Of a DNA stretch of 64,000 bases, positions 8,000-17,072 are shown piece by piece. The DNA lies in assembly GCA_963842955.1 (NCBI GenBank), contig CAWJIJ010000011.1, positions 310,001 through 374,000 of the forward strand, read 5' to 3'. The position numbers and the translations under genes were made by a program. Positions within the stretch are counted from its first letter, which is position 1. Every line of letters begins with the position of its first letter. Source of the DNA: JARFQW01 sp963842955. GTDB taxonomy: Bacteria; Pseudomonadota; Gammaproteobacteria; Steroidobacterales; XN24. Under the pieces are notes generated by a model. That model searched no databases. It worked only from the letters and a program-made list of their open reading frames with translations, and had not been told where the DNA came from.

Positions 8000-9387
8000 G
8001 CAAATCCATCAAGGTCGTGGGCGCCGGCTTGTGCGGATCCCTCATGGCCATTTACCTGGCTCGCCGAGGCTATGAAGTGGACCTGTTCGAGGCCCGGGGA
8101 GATCTTCGCACCGAGTCCCTGCCAGCAGGGCGCTCCATCAACCTGGCCCTCGCGAACCGGGGCCTGCGGGCGCTCGGCGAGGTCGGCCTCGGAGAGCGGG
8201 TCAGGGAACTGCTGACAGTCATGCGGGGGCGCATGATTCACGACGAGGCCGGAAAGCTCGAATTCCAGGCCTACGGGCAACGTCCCTGGGAAGTCATCCA
8301 CTCAGTGTCCCGTCCGGGCCTCAATGCCCTGCTGCTGGACTTTGCCGAGAAGGAACACGGCGTCCGCATACACTTTCGCCATCCTTGCCAGGGAATCGAC
8401 CTGGAATCCGATCGCCTGGTACTGCTCGATGAGGGAACGGGTGAGCCTCTGGACCTGCCCCTGACCACCACGATTGCCGCCGACGGAGCCGGCTCGGTCA
8501 TTCGGCAGGCCCTGGAATCGGCCGGAGCCGTCGAGAGCCGCACCGAATGGCTGGAGCATTCGTACAAGGAGCTGACGATCCCGCCGTCCAGCGTCGATCA
8601 CTGGCGTATCGAACCCCACGCGCTGCATATCTGGCCCCGCGGCGGCTACATGCTGATCGCCCTGCCCAATCTGGACCACAGTTTCACGGTCACCCTCTTT
8701 CTCCCCACCAGCGGCGAGCCGGGCTTCGACCAGCTGGATACGCCCGAAGCCGTGGGCCGTTTCTTCGACGCGTCTTTCCCGGATACCCGGGCCCTGATCC
8801 CTGATCTGGAGAAGGCGTTTTTCGTCAACCCCGTTGCGCCGCTGGGCACCGTGCGCTGCGCTCCATGGAATGTCGGCGGTCAGGTTTGCCTAATCGGCGA
8901 TGCGGCCCACGCCATCGTCCCGTTTCATGGCCAGGGCATGAACGCCGCGTTCGAGGACTGTCTCGAGCTCGATCATTGCCTGGAAACCAGCAACGGAGAC
9001 TTCGAAGAGGCCTTTCGACGATTCAGCCAAAGCCGACGGCCAAGCGCCGACGCCATCGCCGACATGGCTCTGGAGAACTATGTCGAGATGCGCGACTCAG
9101 TACGCGATCCGGACTTCCTCCTGCGCAAAGCGGTCGCCTTCGAACTCGAGCGCAGGGCACCGGACCGCTTCGTCCCGCGCTACTCGATGGTCATGTTCCG
9201 CAGCGACGTCTCGTATGCCGAGGCGCAGCGCAGAGGCGCCATACAGGGCCTGATCCTGGATCAGGCAACCCGCGGCCACACGACGCTGGAGGCCTGCGAC
9301 CTGGACGCGGCTGAAGTCCTGGCGCATACCAGCCTGGAGCCGCTGACTTCGGGCGCCGACGACGGTGACACCAGGGCGTCATCGTGA
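7996..9387 (+). CDS. kmo: Kynurenine 3-monooxygenase
   Basis: FAD- and NADPH-dependent hydroxylase that converts L-kynurenine to 3-hydroxykynurenine, which commits carbon to the 3-hydroxyanthranilate route. The 463-residue product starts at the ATG at 7996, overlapping the kynU stop. The N-terminal dinucleotide motif VVGAGLCGS, the GRSINLALANRG segment specific to KMO, and the second FAD motif LIGDAAHAIVPFHGQGMNA are all visible. The C-terminal extension typical of KMO (ENYVEMRDSVRDPDFLLRK) is present. It ends overlapping a GTG start of the following hydrolase gene. Confidence 0.96.
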   Translation: MSKSIKVVGAGLCGSLMAIYLARRGYEVDLFEARGDLRTESLPAGRSINLALANRGLRALGEVGLGERVRELLTVMRGRMIHDEAGKLEFQAYGQRPWEVIHSVSRPGLNALLLDFAEKEHGVRIHFRHPCQGIDLESDRLVLLDEGTGEPLDLPLTTTIAADGAGSVIRQALESAGAVESRTEWLEHSYKELTIPPSSVDHWRIEPHALHIWPRGGYMLIALPNLDHSFTVTLFLPTSGEPGFDQLDTPEAVGRFFDASFPDTRALIPDLEKAFFVNPVAPLGTVRCAPWNVGGQVCLIGDAAHAIVPFHGQGMNAAFEDCLELDHCLETSNGDFEEAFRRFSQSRRPSADAIADMALENYVEMRDSVRDPDFLLRKAVAFELERRAPDRFVPRYSMVMFRSDVSYAEAQRRGAIQGLILDQATRGHTTLEACDLDAAEVLAHTSLEPLTSGADDGDTRASS

Positions 9388-10598
9388 CGCCAGGCAAGCA
9401 AACGCTTCCCGGAAAACCACCCGCGGCTCCGCCGCCGAAGGCATTGCTGTTTGCCGAGGTTCGCGGACTGCTCGAGCCGCTGCGCCTGGTGCTCAAGGCG
9501 CCCAGCCTCGCAGCCGGGCCGAAAGGTTCCGGTGAGCCCGTGCTGGTCCTGCCAGGATTTGGCACGAGCGACAGGGCGACCTGGCCGATCCGGCGCTACC
9601 TGAAGTTTCTCGGCTATGACGTGCGCGGTTGGGGACTGGGCCGCAACCATGGTCACGTGGGCAGGCTGTTGCCCCGGGTCCTCGAGCAAGCCGAGACCTG
9701 GGCCGGGGAGGCCGGCCAACCCCTCCGCCTGGTGGGCTGGAGCCTGGGGGGATACATCGGACGGGAGGCGGCGCGGGAACGCCCCGACCTGGTCCGGCAG
9801 GTGATCACGCTGGGCTCGCCTGTCGTTGGCGGACCCAAGTACACCGCCTCGGCCCCCGCCTACAGGAAAAGCGGCTTTGACGTGGACGAGATCGAAGCCA
9901 TCGTGGCGGACCGGGAGCGCATCCCGCTGGAAGTGCCGGTAGTGGCGATCTACAGCCGCAAGGATGGCGTAGTGGCCTGGGAGGCCTGTATCGACCGGGT
10001 CAATCCATTGACCCATCACGTCGAGGTTCGCGCCAGGCACTTTTCGATGGGCTTCAACCCCGAGAGCCTGCGCATACTGGCTGACAGCCTGGCATCCAAA
10101 AAAGAGCGCGTCCAGGAGCTAGACCCGGCCTACGTGCAGACCGGTTTCATGGCAGAACATCGATCGGCCTTCGGGCAGACGGTCCTTGTTCCCGGCAGGC
10201 TTGTGTTTCGCTTCAATCGACCTTCCAGCAGTCCCCCGATTCCAGCAGGTCCTTCAGGCTTCCGCCCTCCTCGCGGGCCTGTGCGGTTCGGACCTGCTCC
10301 TCCACGAGTTCCTCATAGGTCGGCGCGGAGACGGCACGAAGCACACCGACCGGCAGGGGGAACTCCGGATACTCCATTGACGCCAGCGCGAACGCATATG
10401 CCGGGTTCGGCGACGCCTCGTCGTGGCGCACCGCCCCCGCAGCCGGACCGCTGCCTGGCTCGTCCGATGCCACGGCAAAGTAGTGGCTGCCCCCCGGGGC
10501 CGCGGCGACGACCGTCTTGTTGCCGTTCGCGCCAAAGCGCATGGCGCCGTCCTGTGACAGGCGCAGGAGGCGTTCTTCGCGGACCTCGCGCGCCTTGA
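9384..10598 (+). CDS. Alpha/beta hydrolase with an anomalous run-on C-terminus
   Basis: The first 240 or so residues form an alpha/beta hydrolase: VLPGFGTSD strand-loop, the nucleophile elbow GWSLGG near residue 115, an acidic position in YSRKDGVV and the late ARHFSMGFN histidine. GTG at 9384 overlaps the kmo stop. The frame then stays open to 10598, with a proline- and arginine-rich tail that lies antisense to korB from 10213 and resembles no protein. If the A6 run at 10099-10104 were A5, the gene would stop at a TAG near 10119, a natural length. The core gene is probably real; the tail is probably an indel artefact. Substrate unknown. Confidence 0.65.
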   Translation: MTPGKQTLPGKPPAAPPPKALLFAEVRGLLEPLRLVLKAPSLAAGPKGSGEPVLVLPGFGTSDRATWPIRRYLKFLGYDVRGWGLGRNHGHVGRLLPRVLEQAETWAGEAGQPLRLVGWSLGGYIGREAARERPDLVRQVITLGSPVVGGPKYTASAPAYRKSGFDVDEIEAIVADRERIPLEVPVVAIYSRKDGVVAWEACIDRVNPLTHHVEVRARHFSMGFNPESLRILADSLASKKERVQELDPAYVQTGFMAEHRSAFGQTVLVPGRLVFRFNRPSSSPPIPAGPSGFRPPRGPVRFGPAPPRVPHRSARRRHEAHRPAGGTPDTPLTPARTHMPGSATPRRGAPPPQPDRCLARPMPRQSSGCPPGPRRRPSCCRSRQSAWRRPVTGAGGVLRGPRAP

Positions 10599-11259
10599 GA
10601 TGATCGAATGCACCGTCATTGAAAATATTGCAGTTCTGGAGAATTTCCACGAATGCCGAACCCCGGTGGGTTGCCGCCCGGAGCAGGATTTCCTGAAGAT
10701 GGCGCGTTTCCGTGTCGATGGTCCGGGCAACAAACGTCGCTCGCGAAGAAATGGCCAGGGCGGCAGCCGAGACGGGCTGCGCAATGACCCCGTCCGGGCT
10801 GGATCGGGTCTTTTTTCCAAAGGCCGACGTGGGCGAATACTGGCCTTTGGTCAGACCGTAGATCTCATTGTTGAAAAGAAGAATCTTGACGTCGAGATTG
10901 CGGCGCAGCGCATGCAGGAGATGATTGCCGCCGATGCTCAGACCGTCGCCGTCACCGGTGATGACCCACACCTGCAGATCCGGACGGGCCATCTTCAGAC
11001 CGAGGGCAAACGCCGGTGCGCGGCCGTGGATGGAGTGGAATCCGTAGGTATCCATATAGTAAGGAAACCGGCTCGAGCAGCCGATTCCCGAGATGAATAC
11101 AACATTTTCCCGAGGGGTATCGGTGGCCGCGCAGATCTCCGGCATCATGCGCTGCATCTGGGCGAGAATCGCGTAGTCACCGCAGCCTGGACACCAGCGC
11201 ACGGCCTGGTCTGCCTTGAAATCGTTCCGGGTGTACCGGAGAGGCGCCTCGGAACTCAT
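10213..11259 (-). CDS. korB: 2-oxoacid:ferredoxin oxidoreductase, beta subunit (KorB type)
   Basis: Thiamine-diphosphate subunit of a ferredoxin-dependent 2-oxoacid (most likely 2-oxoglutarate) oxidoreductase, which decarboxylates the 2-oxoacid and makes the acyl-CoA. The 348-residue product has the iron-sulfur-type motif WCPGCGDY near the N-terminus, GIGCSSRFPYY, the ThDP-binding GDGDGLSIGGNH and FNNEIYGLTKGQ. The ATG at 11259 overlaps the korA stop (ATGA), so the pair is coupled. Which 2-oxoacid is used cannot be read from the sequence alone. Confidence 0.92.
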   Translation of the reverse strand: MSSEAPLRYTRNDFKADQAVRWCPGCGDYAILAQMQRMMPEICAATDTPRENVVFISGIGCSSRFPYYMDTYGFHSIHGRAPAFALGLKMARPDLQVWVITGDGDGLSIGGNHLLHALRRNLDVKILLFNNEIYGLTKGQYSPTSAFGKKTRSSPDGVIAQPVSAAALAISSRATFVARTIDTETRHLQEILLRAATHRGSAFVEILQNCNIFNDGAFDHLKAREVREERLLRLSQDGAMRFGANGNKTVVAAAPGGSHYFAVASDEPGSGPAAGAVRHDEASPNPAYAFALASMEYPEFPLPVGVLRAVSAPTYEELVEEQVRTAQAREEGGSLKDLLESGDCWKVD

Positions 11260-13214
11260 GAGCCGGTCTCCAGTACCGCGGGGGTTTCCCGAGTGTTTCT
11301 CGCGCGTGCTGCTGCATCGCCGGTTTGCGCCGGCAACCCGAGCATGGCTTCGATCCTGCGCTCGATTTCCCACGTGCGAAACGGCTGCCCCTGGACCTTG
11401 TTGAGGCCCTGGACATCACGAAGATACCGGGCCCGGAGGAGCAACTTGAGCTGACCGCTGTTGAGCTCCGGAACCAGGATGTTCTCATACCGATCCAGGA
11501 CTTCTCCCAGGTTTCGTGGAAATGGGTTCAGATACCGAAGATGGGCGCTGGCCACCGAACCGCCGCGCGCCCGAATCCGCTCCACGGCAGTCCGGATCGC
11601 CCCGTAGGTGCTCCCCCAGCCCAGCACGAGAAGCTCGCCGGACTCAGGCCCCCGGGTCTCCAGATCCGGAATATCGTCGGCGATCCGCTCGATCTTGCGA
11701 GCCCGAAGCTCCACCATCCGGGCATGATTTTCAGGCTCGTAGCACACGTCCCCGGAACCGTCTTTCTTCTCCAGGCCCCCGATTCGGTGTTCCCGGCCCG
11801 GCGTTCCCGGAACGACCCAGGGCCTTGCGAGTGTCGCCGCATCTCTCGCGTAGGGCTGGAAGGCCTCGGAGTCCGGATCGTACGAAGGTGAAATCTCCGC
11901 CAGGTCTCCGGGATCGGGAATACGCCATGGCTCTGAGCCATTCGCCAGGTATCCGTCCGAGAGAAAGAATACCGGGCACATGTACCGGACGGCGATTCGA
12001 AACGCTTCGATCGCCATATCGAAGCAATCGGCCGGGCTCGCCGGGGCTATGACCGGCATGGGGCATTCGCCGTGGCGGCCGAACATGGCCTGAAGAAGGT
12101 CCGCCTGTTCCGTCTTCGTCGGCAGCCCCGTGGACGGGCCGCCCCTCTGGACATCAACGATCACGACGGGTAGTTCCACCATGACGGCAAGCCCGATAGC
12201 CTCTGACTTCAGGCAAACGCCCGGCCCGCTGGTCGCCGTGAGTCCCAGCGCGCCACCGTAGGCTGCCCCGATAGCCGCACCCATGGCGGCAATCTCGTCC
12301 TCGCACTGGCCGGCTTTGACGCCATAGTGCCGCAGCTCGGCCAGCTCGTGGAGGATGTCGCTGGCGGGCGTGATCGGATAGGAGGCGAAAACCAGCTGCC
12401 GACCGCTCAGCTCCGAGGCCGCCACGAATCCGAGAGCCGCGGCGCTGTTGCCGGTAATCCGGCGGTAGCGGCCGGGAGGCAGGCTGGCTTTCCCTACGTG
12501 GTATCGATGGGCACTCAGGCGGACTGTGTCGGCATAGGCGTATCCGGCGCGCAGCGCAAGCTTGTTGGCCTGCGCAGCATCGGGGTTCGTTGCCGCGTAC
12601 TTGCCGTCGATCAGGGACTCGATCACCGCGGTATCCCGGTCGTAGAGCCAGCAAACCACCCCCAGGGTGAACATGTTCTTGCAGCGCTCCGCGTTTTTCT
12701 TGCCGAGGCCGACGGACTCGACGGCCTTGATCGTGAGAGAGGTCACCGGCAGCGTGTGCACCGAGTAGTTGGCCAGCGTTCCGTCTTCCCGCGGATCGGC
12801 ATCGAGACCGGCTTTCCTGAACGCCGCGGCCTCGAAGGCGTTTTCGTTGATGATCACCCGGCCGCCCGGAATCAGGTCCGCAATGTGGGCCCGAAGCGCG
12901 GCGGGATTCATCGCCACCAGCACATCGGGACGGTCACCGGGAGTATGAACTTCCCGGGAGGAAAAATTCAGCTGGAAGCTGCTGACGCCGGGAATCGTGC
13001 CGGCGGGCGCCCGGATCTCTGCGGGAAAGTCGGGCAGCGTCGCAATATCGTGGCCGGTAACCGCGGAATCCTGGGTAAACAGGGCGCCGGTGGTCTGGAT
13101 CCCGTCACCCGAATCACCGGCGAAACGAATGATGACGCTTTCGACGAGGTCATGGGCCCCGTCGGCCGGTCCTTGCGTGCTTTTGGTCAATTCGTTCGTC
13201 TCCCCGAAAATCAT
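11256..13214 (-). CDS. korA: 2-oxoacid:ferredoxin oxidoreductase, fused gamma-alpha subunit (KorA type)
   Basis: Partner of KorB. The 652-residue product fuses the gamma domain (residues about 25-215, starting IRFAGDSGDGIQTTG and containing the PDVLVAMNP segment) to the alpha pyrimidine-binding domain (from about 255, with FASYPITPASDILHELA and GLTATSGPGVCLKSE) and the C-terminal domain with LVLGWGSTYGAI. This fusion is usual for two-subunit KorAB enzymes. It lies downstream of the aminomuconate lower-pathway genes on the same strand, separated by 270 bases. Confidence 0.92.
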   Translation of the reverse strand: MIFGETNELTKSTQGPADGAHDLVESVIIRFAGDSGDGIQTTGALFTQDSAVTGHDIATLPDFPAEIRAPAGTIPGVSSFQLNFSSREVHTPGDRPDVLVAMNPAALRAHIADLIPGGRVIINENAFEAAAFRKAGLDADPREDGTLANYSVHTLPVTSLTIKAVESVGLGKKNAERCKNMFTLGVVCWLYDRDTAVIESLIDGKYAATNPDAAQANKLALRAGYAYADTVRLSAHRYHVGKASLPPGRYRRITGNSAAALGFVAASELSGRQLVFASYPITPASDILHELAELRHYGVKAGQCEDEIAAMGAAIGAAYGGALGLTATSGPGVCLKSEAIGLAVMVELPVVIVDVQRGGPSTGLPTKTEQADLLQAMFGRHGECPMPVIAPASPADCFDMAIEAFRIAVRYMCPVFFLSDGYLANGSEPWRIPDPGDLAEISPSYDPDSEAFQPYARDAATLARPWVVPGTPGREHRIGGLEKKDGSGDVCYEPENHARMVELRARKIERIADDIPDLETRGPESGELLVLGWGSTYGAIRTAVERIRARGGSVASAHLRYLNPFPRNLGEVLDRYENILVPELNSGQLKLLLRARYLRDVQGLNKVQGQPFRTWEIERRIEAMLGLPAQTGDAAARARNTRETPAVLETGS

Positions 13215-13484
13215 TGGGTCCTATGATGGAACAATTACGGTGCGTCTGCCTCATATGTGCCGCGAGAGCAGACCCTGAGTCTCTACGGGCCCGCTAGCGA
13301 GAACCGATACAGCCAGGCCCGCATCGACTCCATTGTCGGGCAAGGCGGGCTCATGAAGTCCGCCAAAGACGAGTTTTCGGGCCACAAAGCAGACTCGCTG
13401 TCCGGCCTGCCCAGCAAAACGGCGCGCTCACCGAGGAAATCCGGATATGCCCGTGACCGCCAGGTGCCAAGCGGCTTGCCCGCC
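13215..13484. other. Intergenic gap upstream of korA
   Basis: Spacer between the decarboxylase stop and the korA start, both on the minus strand. It is likely to hold the korAB promoter and the end of the lower-pathway transcript. No convincing -35/-10 pair, hairpin followed by T-run, or conserved small gene was seen. The open plus-strand frame across it looks like a shadow. Confidence 0.5.
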
Positions 13485-14273
13485 TCAGACGAAGCGGAAC
13501 CCCAGGGTCCCCAGGCCCTGGTAACGGACATTGATATTGTCCCCTGCCTCGACGGCCACGGCGGCGGTAATGCCCCCGGTCATGATGAATGTGCCCGCCG
13601 GAATCTCCTCACCGCGGGCGGCCATCATGTTGGCCAGCATCGCCACGCTGGCCGCGGGATGGCCGAGAACGGCGGCACCGGCGCCTAGCTCGACAATCTC
13701 GCCGTTCTTTTCCATGACCACGCCGAGGGTGGGCATGTCCAGATCTTCGGGACGGGCACTACGGCCGCCGACGACGTAGGCTGCCGCGGATGTGTTGTCG
13801 GCCACCACACTCTTCAGGTCGAACCGGAAATCCTTGTAGCGGGAGTCGATGATCTCCACAGCGGGCAGCACGATGTCGATAGCTGCCAGCGCAGCACCGA
13901 CGTGGCAACCCGGCCCGCTGAGGGTTCGCTTGGTCACGACCGCAACCTCGGCTTCTACCCGGGGATGAATAAAACGCTCGGTCGCGATCTCGCCACCCTC
14001 GGGACAGGCGCCATAGTCGGTGAGGAATCCGTAGACCGGCTGTTCCACGCCCATCTGCTTCATTTTCGCGTGGGATGTCAGGCCCATCTTCAGGCCCGCG
14101 ATCTTCGTTCCTCGCGCCTCCTTCCGGGCCCGGATGGCGTACTGGATAGCGTACGCATCCTCCCAGTCCATGTCCGGGTAGTCATCGGTGATCTTGACGA
14201 TTTCCTCGCGTTTGAGCTCCGCGTTTTCCACGTGCTCGGCGAGCTGTTCGATGATGGCCTGGTCAAGTGTCAT
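13485..14273 (-). CDS. nbaG: 4-oxalocrotonate decarboxylase (DmpH/XylI type)
   Basis: Mg2+-dependent decarboxylase that converts 4-oxalocrotonate (2-oxohex-3-enedioate) to 2-oxopent-4-enoate. The 262-residue protein follows DmpH/XylI closely from end to end: AEHVENAEL, TDDYPDMDWEDAYAIQ, GLKMGLTSHAKMKQMGVE, VEAEVAVVTKRTLSGPGC, EIIDSRYKDFRFDLKSVVADN and the C-terminal VRYQGLGTL. This separates it from the related hydratase gene 2 kb upstream. It is the last gene of a five-gene unit in the order dehydrogenase-hydratase-acetaldehyde dehydrogenase-aldolase-decarboxylase. Confidence 0.93.
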   Translation of the reverse strand: MTLDQAIIEQLAEHVENAELKREEIVKITDDYPDMDWEDAYAIQYAIRARKEARGTKIAGLKMGLTSHAKMKQMGVEQPVYGFLTDYGACPEGGEIATERFIHPRVEAEVAVVTKRTLSGPGCHVGAALAAIDIVLPAVEIIDSRYKDFRFDLKSVVADNTSAAAYVVGGRSARPEDLDMPTLGVVMEKNGEIVELGAGAAVLGHPAASVAMLANMMAARGEEIPAGTFIMTGGITAAVAVEAGDNINVRYQGLGTLGFRFV

Positions 14274-14283
14274 GCGTCAGTCC

Positions 14284-15327
14284 CTATGCTGATGAGGCGG
14301 CGGCCATGCGCTGCCGCTTCAGAAGATCGAGAGCCACGTCCTCGATCATGTCTTCCTGTCCGCCGATCGTTTTACGCTTGCCGAGTTCCACGAGGATTTT
14401 CGACGACGGTACGCCATGCTTGTCGCCGGCGCGCTTGGCGTGCAGCAGAAACGAGGAGTACACACCGGCATAGCCCAGGATCAGCGAATCCCGATCGATC
14501 CTCACTATCTGGTGCATCATCGGGACCACGACATCCTCGGCCACGTCCATCAGCTTGAAGACGTTCACGCCGGTCACCGCGCCCATCCGGTCCAGTACCG
14601 CGGCAAAAACTTCGAGAGGCGTGTTCCCTGCACCGGCACCCAGGCCCGCCACCGAGCCGTCGATGCGGTTAGCCCCCGCATCCACAGCCGCCAGGGAATT
14701 CGCCACGCCCATGGCCATGTTGTGGTGGCCGTGAAATCCCAGCTCGGTTTCCGGCTTCAGCCCCTCGCGGAGCACGCTGATTTTCTCGGCGACCTCGTCG
14801 GGCAGCATGTAGCCGGCGGAATCAGTGCAATAAATGCAATTCGCGCCGTAGCTCTCCATCAGGCGTGCCTGCGCGAGGATCGACTGGGCGTCCAGCATGT
14901 GCGCCATCATGAGGAATCCGACGGTGTCCATCTCGAGCTTGCGGGCCAGGGTGATGTGCTGCTCGCTGACATCCGCTTCCGTGCAGTGGGTCGCCACGCG
15001 GATGGTGTGGACACCGCAGTCCAGGGCCATCCGGAGGTGCTCCACGGTCCCGATGCCGGGCAGCAGCAGGGCGGAGATCTTCGCGTTCTTCATGTGCGGA
15101 ATCACGGCGCGCAGGTACGCCTCGTCGCTCTCCGCCGGGAAACCGTAGTTGACCGAAGCGCCGCCGAGGCCGTCACCGTGGGTCACTTCGATCAGCGGCA
15201 CCCCCGCCTCGTCCAGGGCCGTGGCGAGAGCGACCATTTGTTCGAGACTGATCTGGTGCCGCATGGCGTGCATGCCGTCGCGGAGACACATGTCGTGCAA
15301 GGTGACGTTCTTGCCTTCAAGGTTCAT
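14284..15327 (-). CDS. nbaI: 4-hydroxy-2-oxovalerate aldolase (DmpG/MhpE type)
   Basis: Class II pyruvate aldolase splitting 4-hydroxy-2-oxopentanoate into pyruvate and acetaldehyde. The 347-residue TIM-barrel protein begins with the HMGL-like signature TLHDMCLRDGMHAMRHQ, containing the metal-site Asp and catalytic Arg, and later shows GFHGHHNMAMG with the two metal-binding His residues. The C-terminal domain that docks onto the dehydrogenase partner is present. The gene lies 14 bases downstream of the acetaldehyde dehydrogenase gene; in the known family the two enzymes form a channelling complex. Confidence 0.96.
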   Translation of the reverse strand: MNLEGKNVTLHDMCLRDGMHAMRHQISLEQMVALATALDEAGVPLIEVTHGDGLGGASVNYGFPAESDEAYLRAVIPHMKNAKISALLLPGIGTVEHLRMALDCGVHTIRVATHCTEADVSEQHITLARKLEMDTVGFLMMAHMLDAQSILAQARLMESYGANCIYCTDSAGYMLPDEVAEKISVLREGLKPETELGFHGHHNMAMGVANSLAAVDAGANRIDGSVAGLGAGAGNTPLEVFAAVLDRMGAVTGVNVFKLMDVAEDVVVPMMHQIVRIDRDSLILGYAGVYSSFLLHAKRAGDKHGVPSSKILVELGKRKTIGGQEDMIEDVALDLLKRQRMAAASSA

Positions 15328-15340
15328 TGTTTTTCCCCGT

Positions 15341-16249
15341 TCAGGCGCCTGCGGCGCTCAGGCTGATGGTTCCATTGGAAATTTCCTCGCCGAACAGCTC
15401 GGCCGTCCGTAGCGCGGCAGCCGTCATGATGTCCAGGTTGCCCGCGTACTTCGGCAAATAGTCTCCAAGACCCTCGACCTGCATGAACATGGATACGCGG
15501 TTTCCATCGAACACCGGGCCGTTGACGAGCCGGTACCCAGGCACGTATTTCTGTACTTCGGCGATCATGGCGGCCACCGATTCCCGGATTGCCTCTTCGT
15601 CCGGACGGGTTTCTGTCAGACAGTGGACCGTGTCCCGCATGATCAGGGGCGGATCGGCCGGGTTCAGAATAATGATGGCCTTGCCTCGCGCCGCTCCGCC
15701 TACTTTCTCGACGCCGCTGGCCGTGGTCCGGGTGAATTCGTCGATGTTCTTACGGGTGCCCGGTCCCGCCGAGAGCGAAGCGACGGTTGCAACGATCTCG
15801 CCGTACTCAACGGGCTGGACCCGGCTGACCGCCGCCACCATGGGAATCGTCGCCTGGCCGCCGCAGCTCACCATGTTGACGTTCATCTCTTTCTTTCCCA
15901 CGTGCTCCTTCAGATTCACTACCGGTACGCAGTAGGGGCCGATCGCCGCCGGCGTTAGGTCAATCACCAGCACGCCCTTCTCATTGAGCTTGCGTGAATT
16001 CTCCGCATGCACGTAGGCCGATGTCGCATCGAAGGCAATCTGGATGCTGTCCCCCTCGATGTGCGGCAGCAGCCCGTCGACCCCCTCGTGGGTCGTTTTC
16101 AGACCGGCCTCCCGCGCTTTCGCCAGGCCGTCCGATTCCGGATCGATGCCGACCATCCAGACCGGATTGATCCAGTCGCTGCGCAAGGCCTTGTACAGGA
16201 GATCGGTGCCGATATTCCCGGATCCGATCAGTGCCGCATTGACCTTCAT
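15341..16249 (-). CDS. nbaJ: Acetaldehyde dehydrogenase (acylating), DmpF/MhpF type
   Basis: Converts acetaldehyde, NAD+ and CoA to acetyl-CoA as partner of the aldolase encoded next. The 302-residue product has the NAD motif IGSGNIGTDL at residues 8-17, the catalytic Cys129 in NMVSCGGQATIPM, and DEFTRTTASGVEKVGGA. Length and motif order match DmpF/MhpF. It sits between the hydratase gene (22 bases upstream) and the aldolase gene (13 bases downstream). Confidence 0.96.
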   Translation of the reverse strand: MKVNAALIGSGNIGTDLLYKALRSDWINPVWMVGIDPESDGLAKAREAGLKTTHEGVDGLLPHIEGDSIQIAFDATSAYVHAENSRKLNEKGVLVIDLTPAAIGPYCVPVVNLKEHVGKKEMNVNMVSCGGQATIPMVAAVSRVQPVEYGEIVATVASLSAGPGTRKNIDEFTRTTASGVEKVGGAARGKAIIILNPADPPLIMRDTVHCLTETRPDEEAIRESVAAMIAEVQKYVPGYRLVNGPVFDGNRVSMFMQVEGLGDYLPKYAGNLDIMTAAALRTAELFGEEISNGTISLSAAGA

Positions 16250-16271
16250 GCTCTGCTCTCCGCTGTCTGCT

Positions 16272-17057
16272 CTAAACGAAACGGACCGACGCGCCGCCGA
16301 TCCCGCCGATTCTCATGCCCATGGAATCACCGGGCTGAACGGGAATCAGTGCCGCAAGGGACCCCGACAGGATCACCTCACCGGCCGACAGGCCGATGCC
16401 GAATGCTCCCAGGGTATTGGCCAGCCACGCCACGGCGTTCAAGGGAGAGTTCAGGGCGGCAGCACCTGCACCCGTATCGACGATTTCGCCGTTCTTTTCG
16501 AGGACCATGCCGCAGGTTGCCAGATCGACCCGGGCGGGAGATACCAGCGCATCTCCCAGCACGAACAAGCCGCAGGATGCATTGTCTGCAACCGTGTCCT
16601 GGATCTTTATCTTCCAGTCCGTGATGCGGGAATCGACAATCTCGAAACAGGGCATGACACCCTCGGTGGCGGCCGCGACATCGGCGTTCGTAATACCCGG
16701 GCCCATGAGGTCCCGCTTGAGCATGAAGGCGATCTCTCCCTCGGCGCGCGGCTGGATCAGCAAATCGCTGGCCGGGAGATCGTCGCCGCTGTTGAAGACC
16801 ATCGCGTCGGTGAGAAAACCGAAATCGGGCTGGTGAACGTTGAGCATGGACTGCACCGCCCGGCTCGTGACGCCGATCTTCTTGCCGATCACCGTCTCGC
16901 CGTCGGCCAGGCGCCGCTCGAGGAATTGCCGGGAGATGGCGTACGCGTCTTCCAGGGACATGTCGGGCTCACGGTCCGTGATCGGCGCCACCATCTGCCG
17001 CTGGCGCAGAGCGTCGTAGAGTTCGTCTCCGTATCCACGGATCGTTTTTGGGTCCAT
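16272..17057 (-). CDS. nbaH: 2-oxopent-4-enoate hydratase (DmpE/MhpD type)
   Basis: Adds water to 2-oxopent-4-enoate to give 4-hydroxy-2-oxopentanoate. The 261-residue protein belongs to the fumarylacetoacetate hydrolase-like superfamily and matches DmpE in its specific segments GKKIGVTSRAVQSMLNVHQPDFG, QPRAEGEIAFMLKRDLMGPG, DWKIKIQDTVADNASCG and the C-terminal GGIGGASVRFV. It is a paralogue of the decarboxylase at the end of the unit; DmpE and DmpH form a complex in the phenol pathway, which is expected here too. Confidence 0.93.
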   Translation of the reverse strand: MDPKTIRGYGDELYDALRQRQMVAPITDREPDMSLEDAYAISRQFLERRLADGETVIGKKIGVTSRAVQSMLNVHQPDFGFLTDAMVFNSGDDLPASDLLIQPRAEGEIAFMLKRDLMGPGITNADVAAATEGVMPCFEIVDSRITDWKIKIQDTVADNASCGLFVLGDALVSPARVDLATCGMVLEKNGEIVDTGAGAAALNSPLNAVAWLANTLGAFGIGLSAGEVILSGSLAALIPVQPGDSMGMRIGGIGGASVRFV

Positions 17058-17072
17058 CGGGCAAAACTCCGT

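Noticed and set aside
13257..13688. 143-residue plus-strand frame in the korA upstream gap
   Set aside because: Overlaps the decarboxylase gene antisense and shows no conserved segment.
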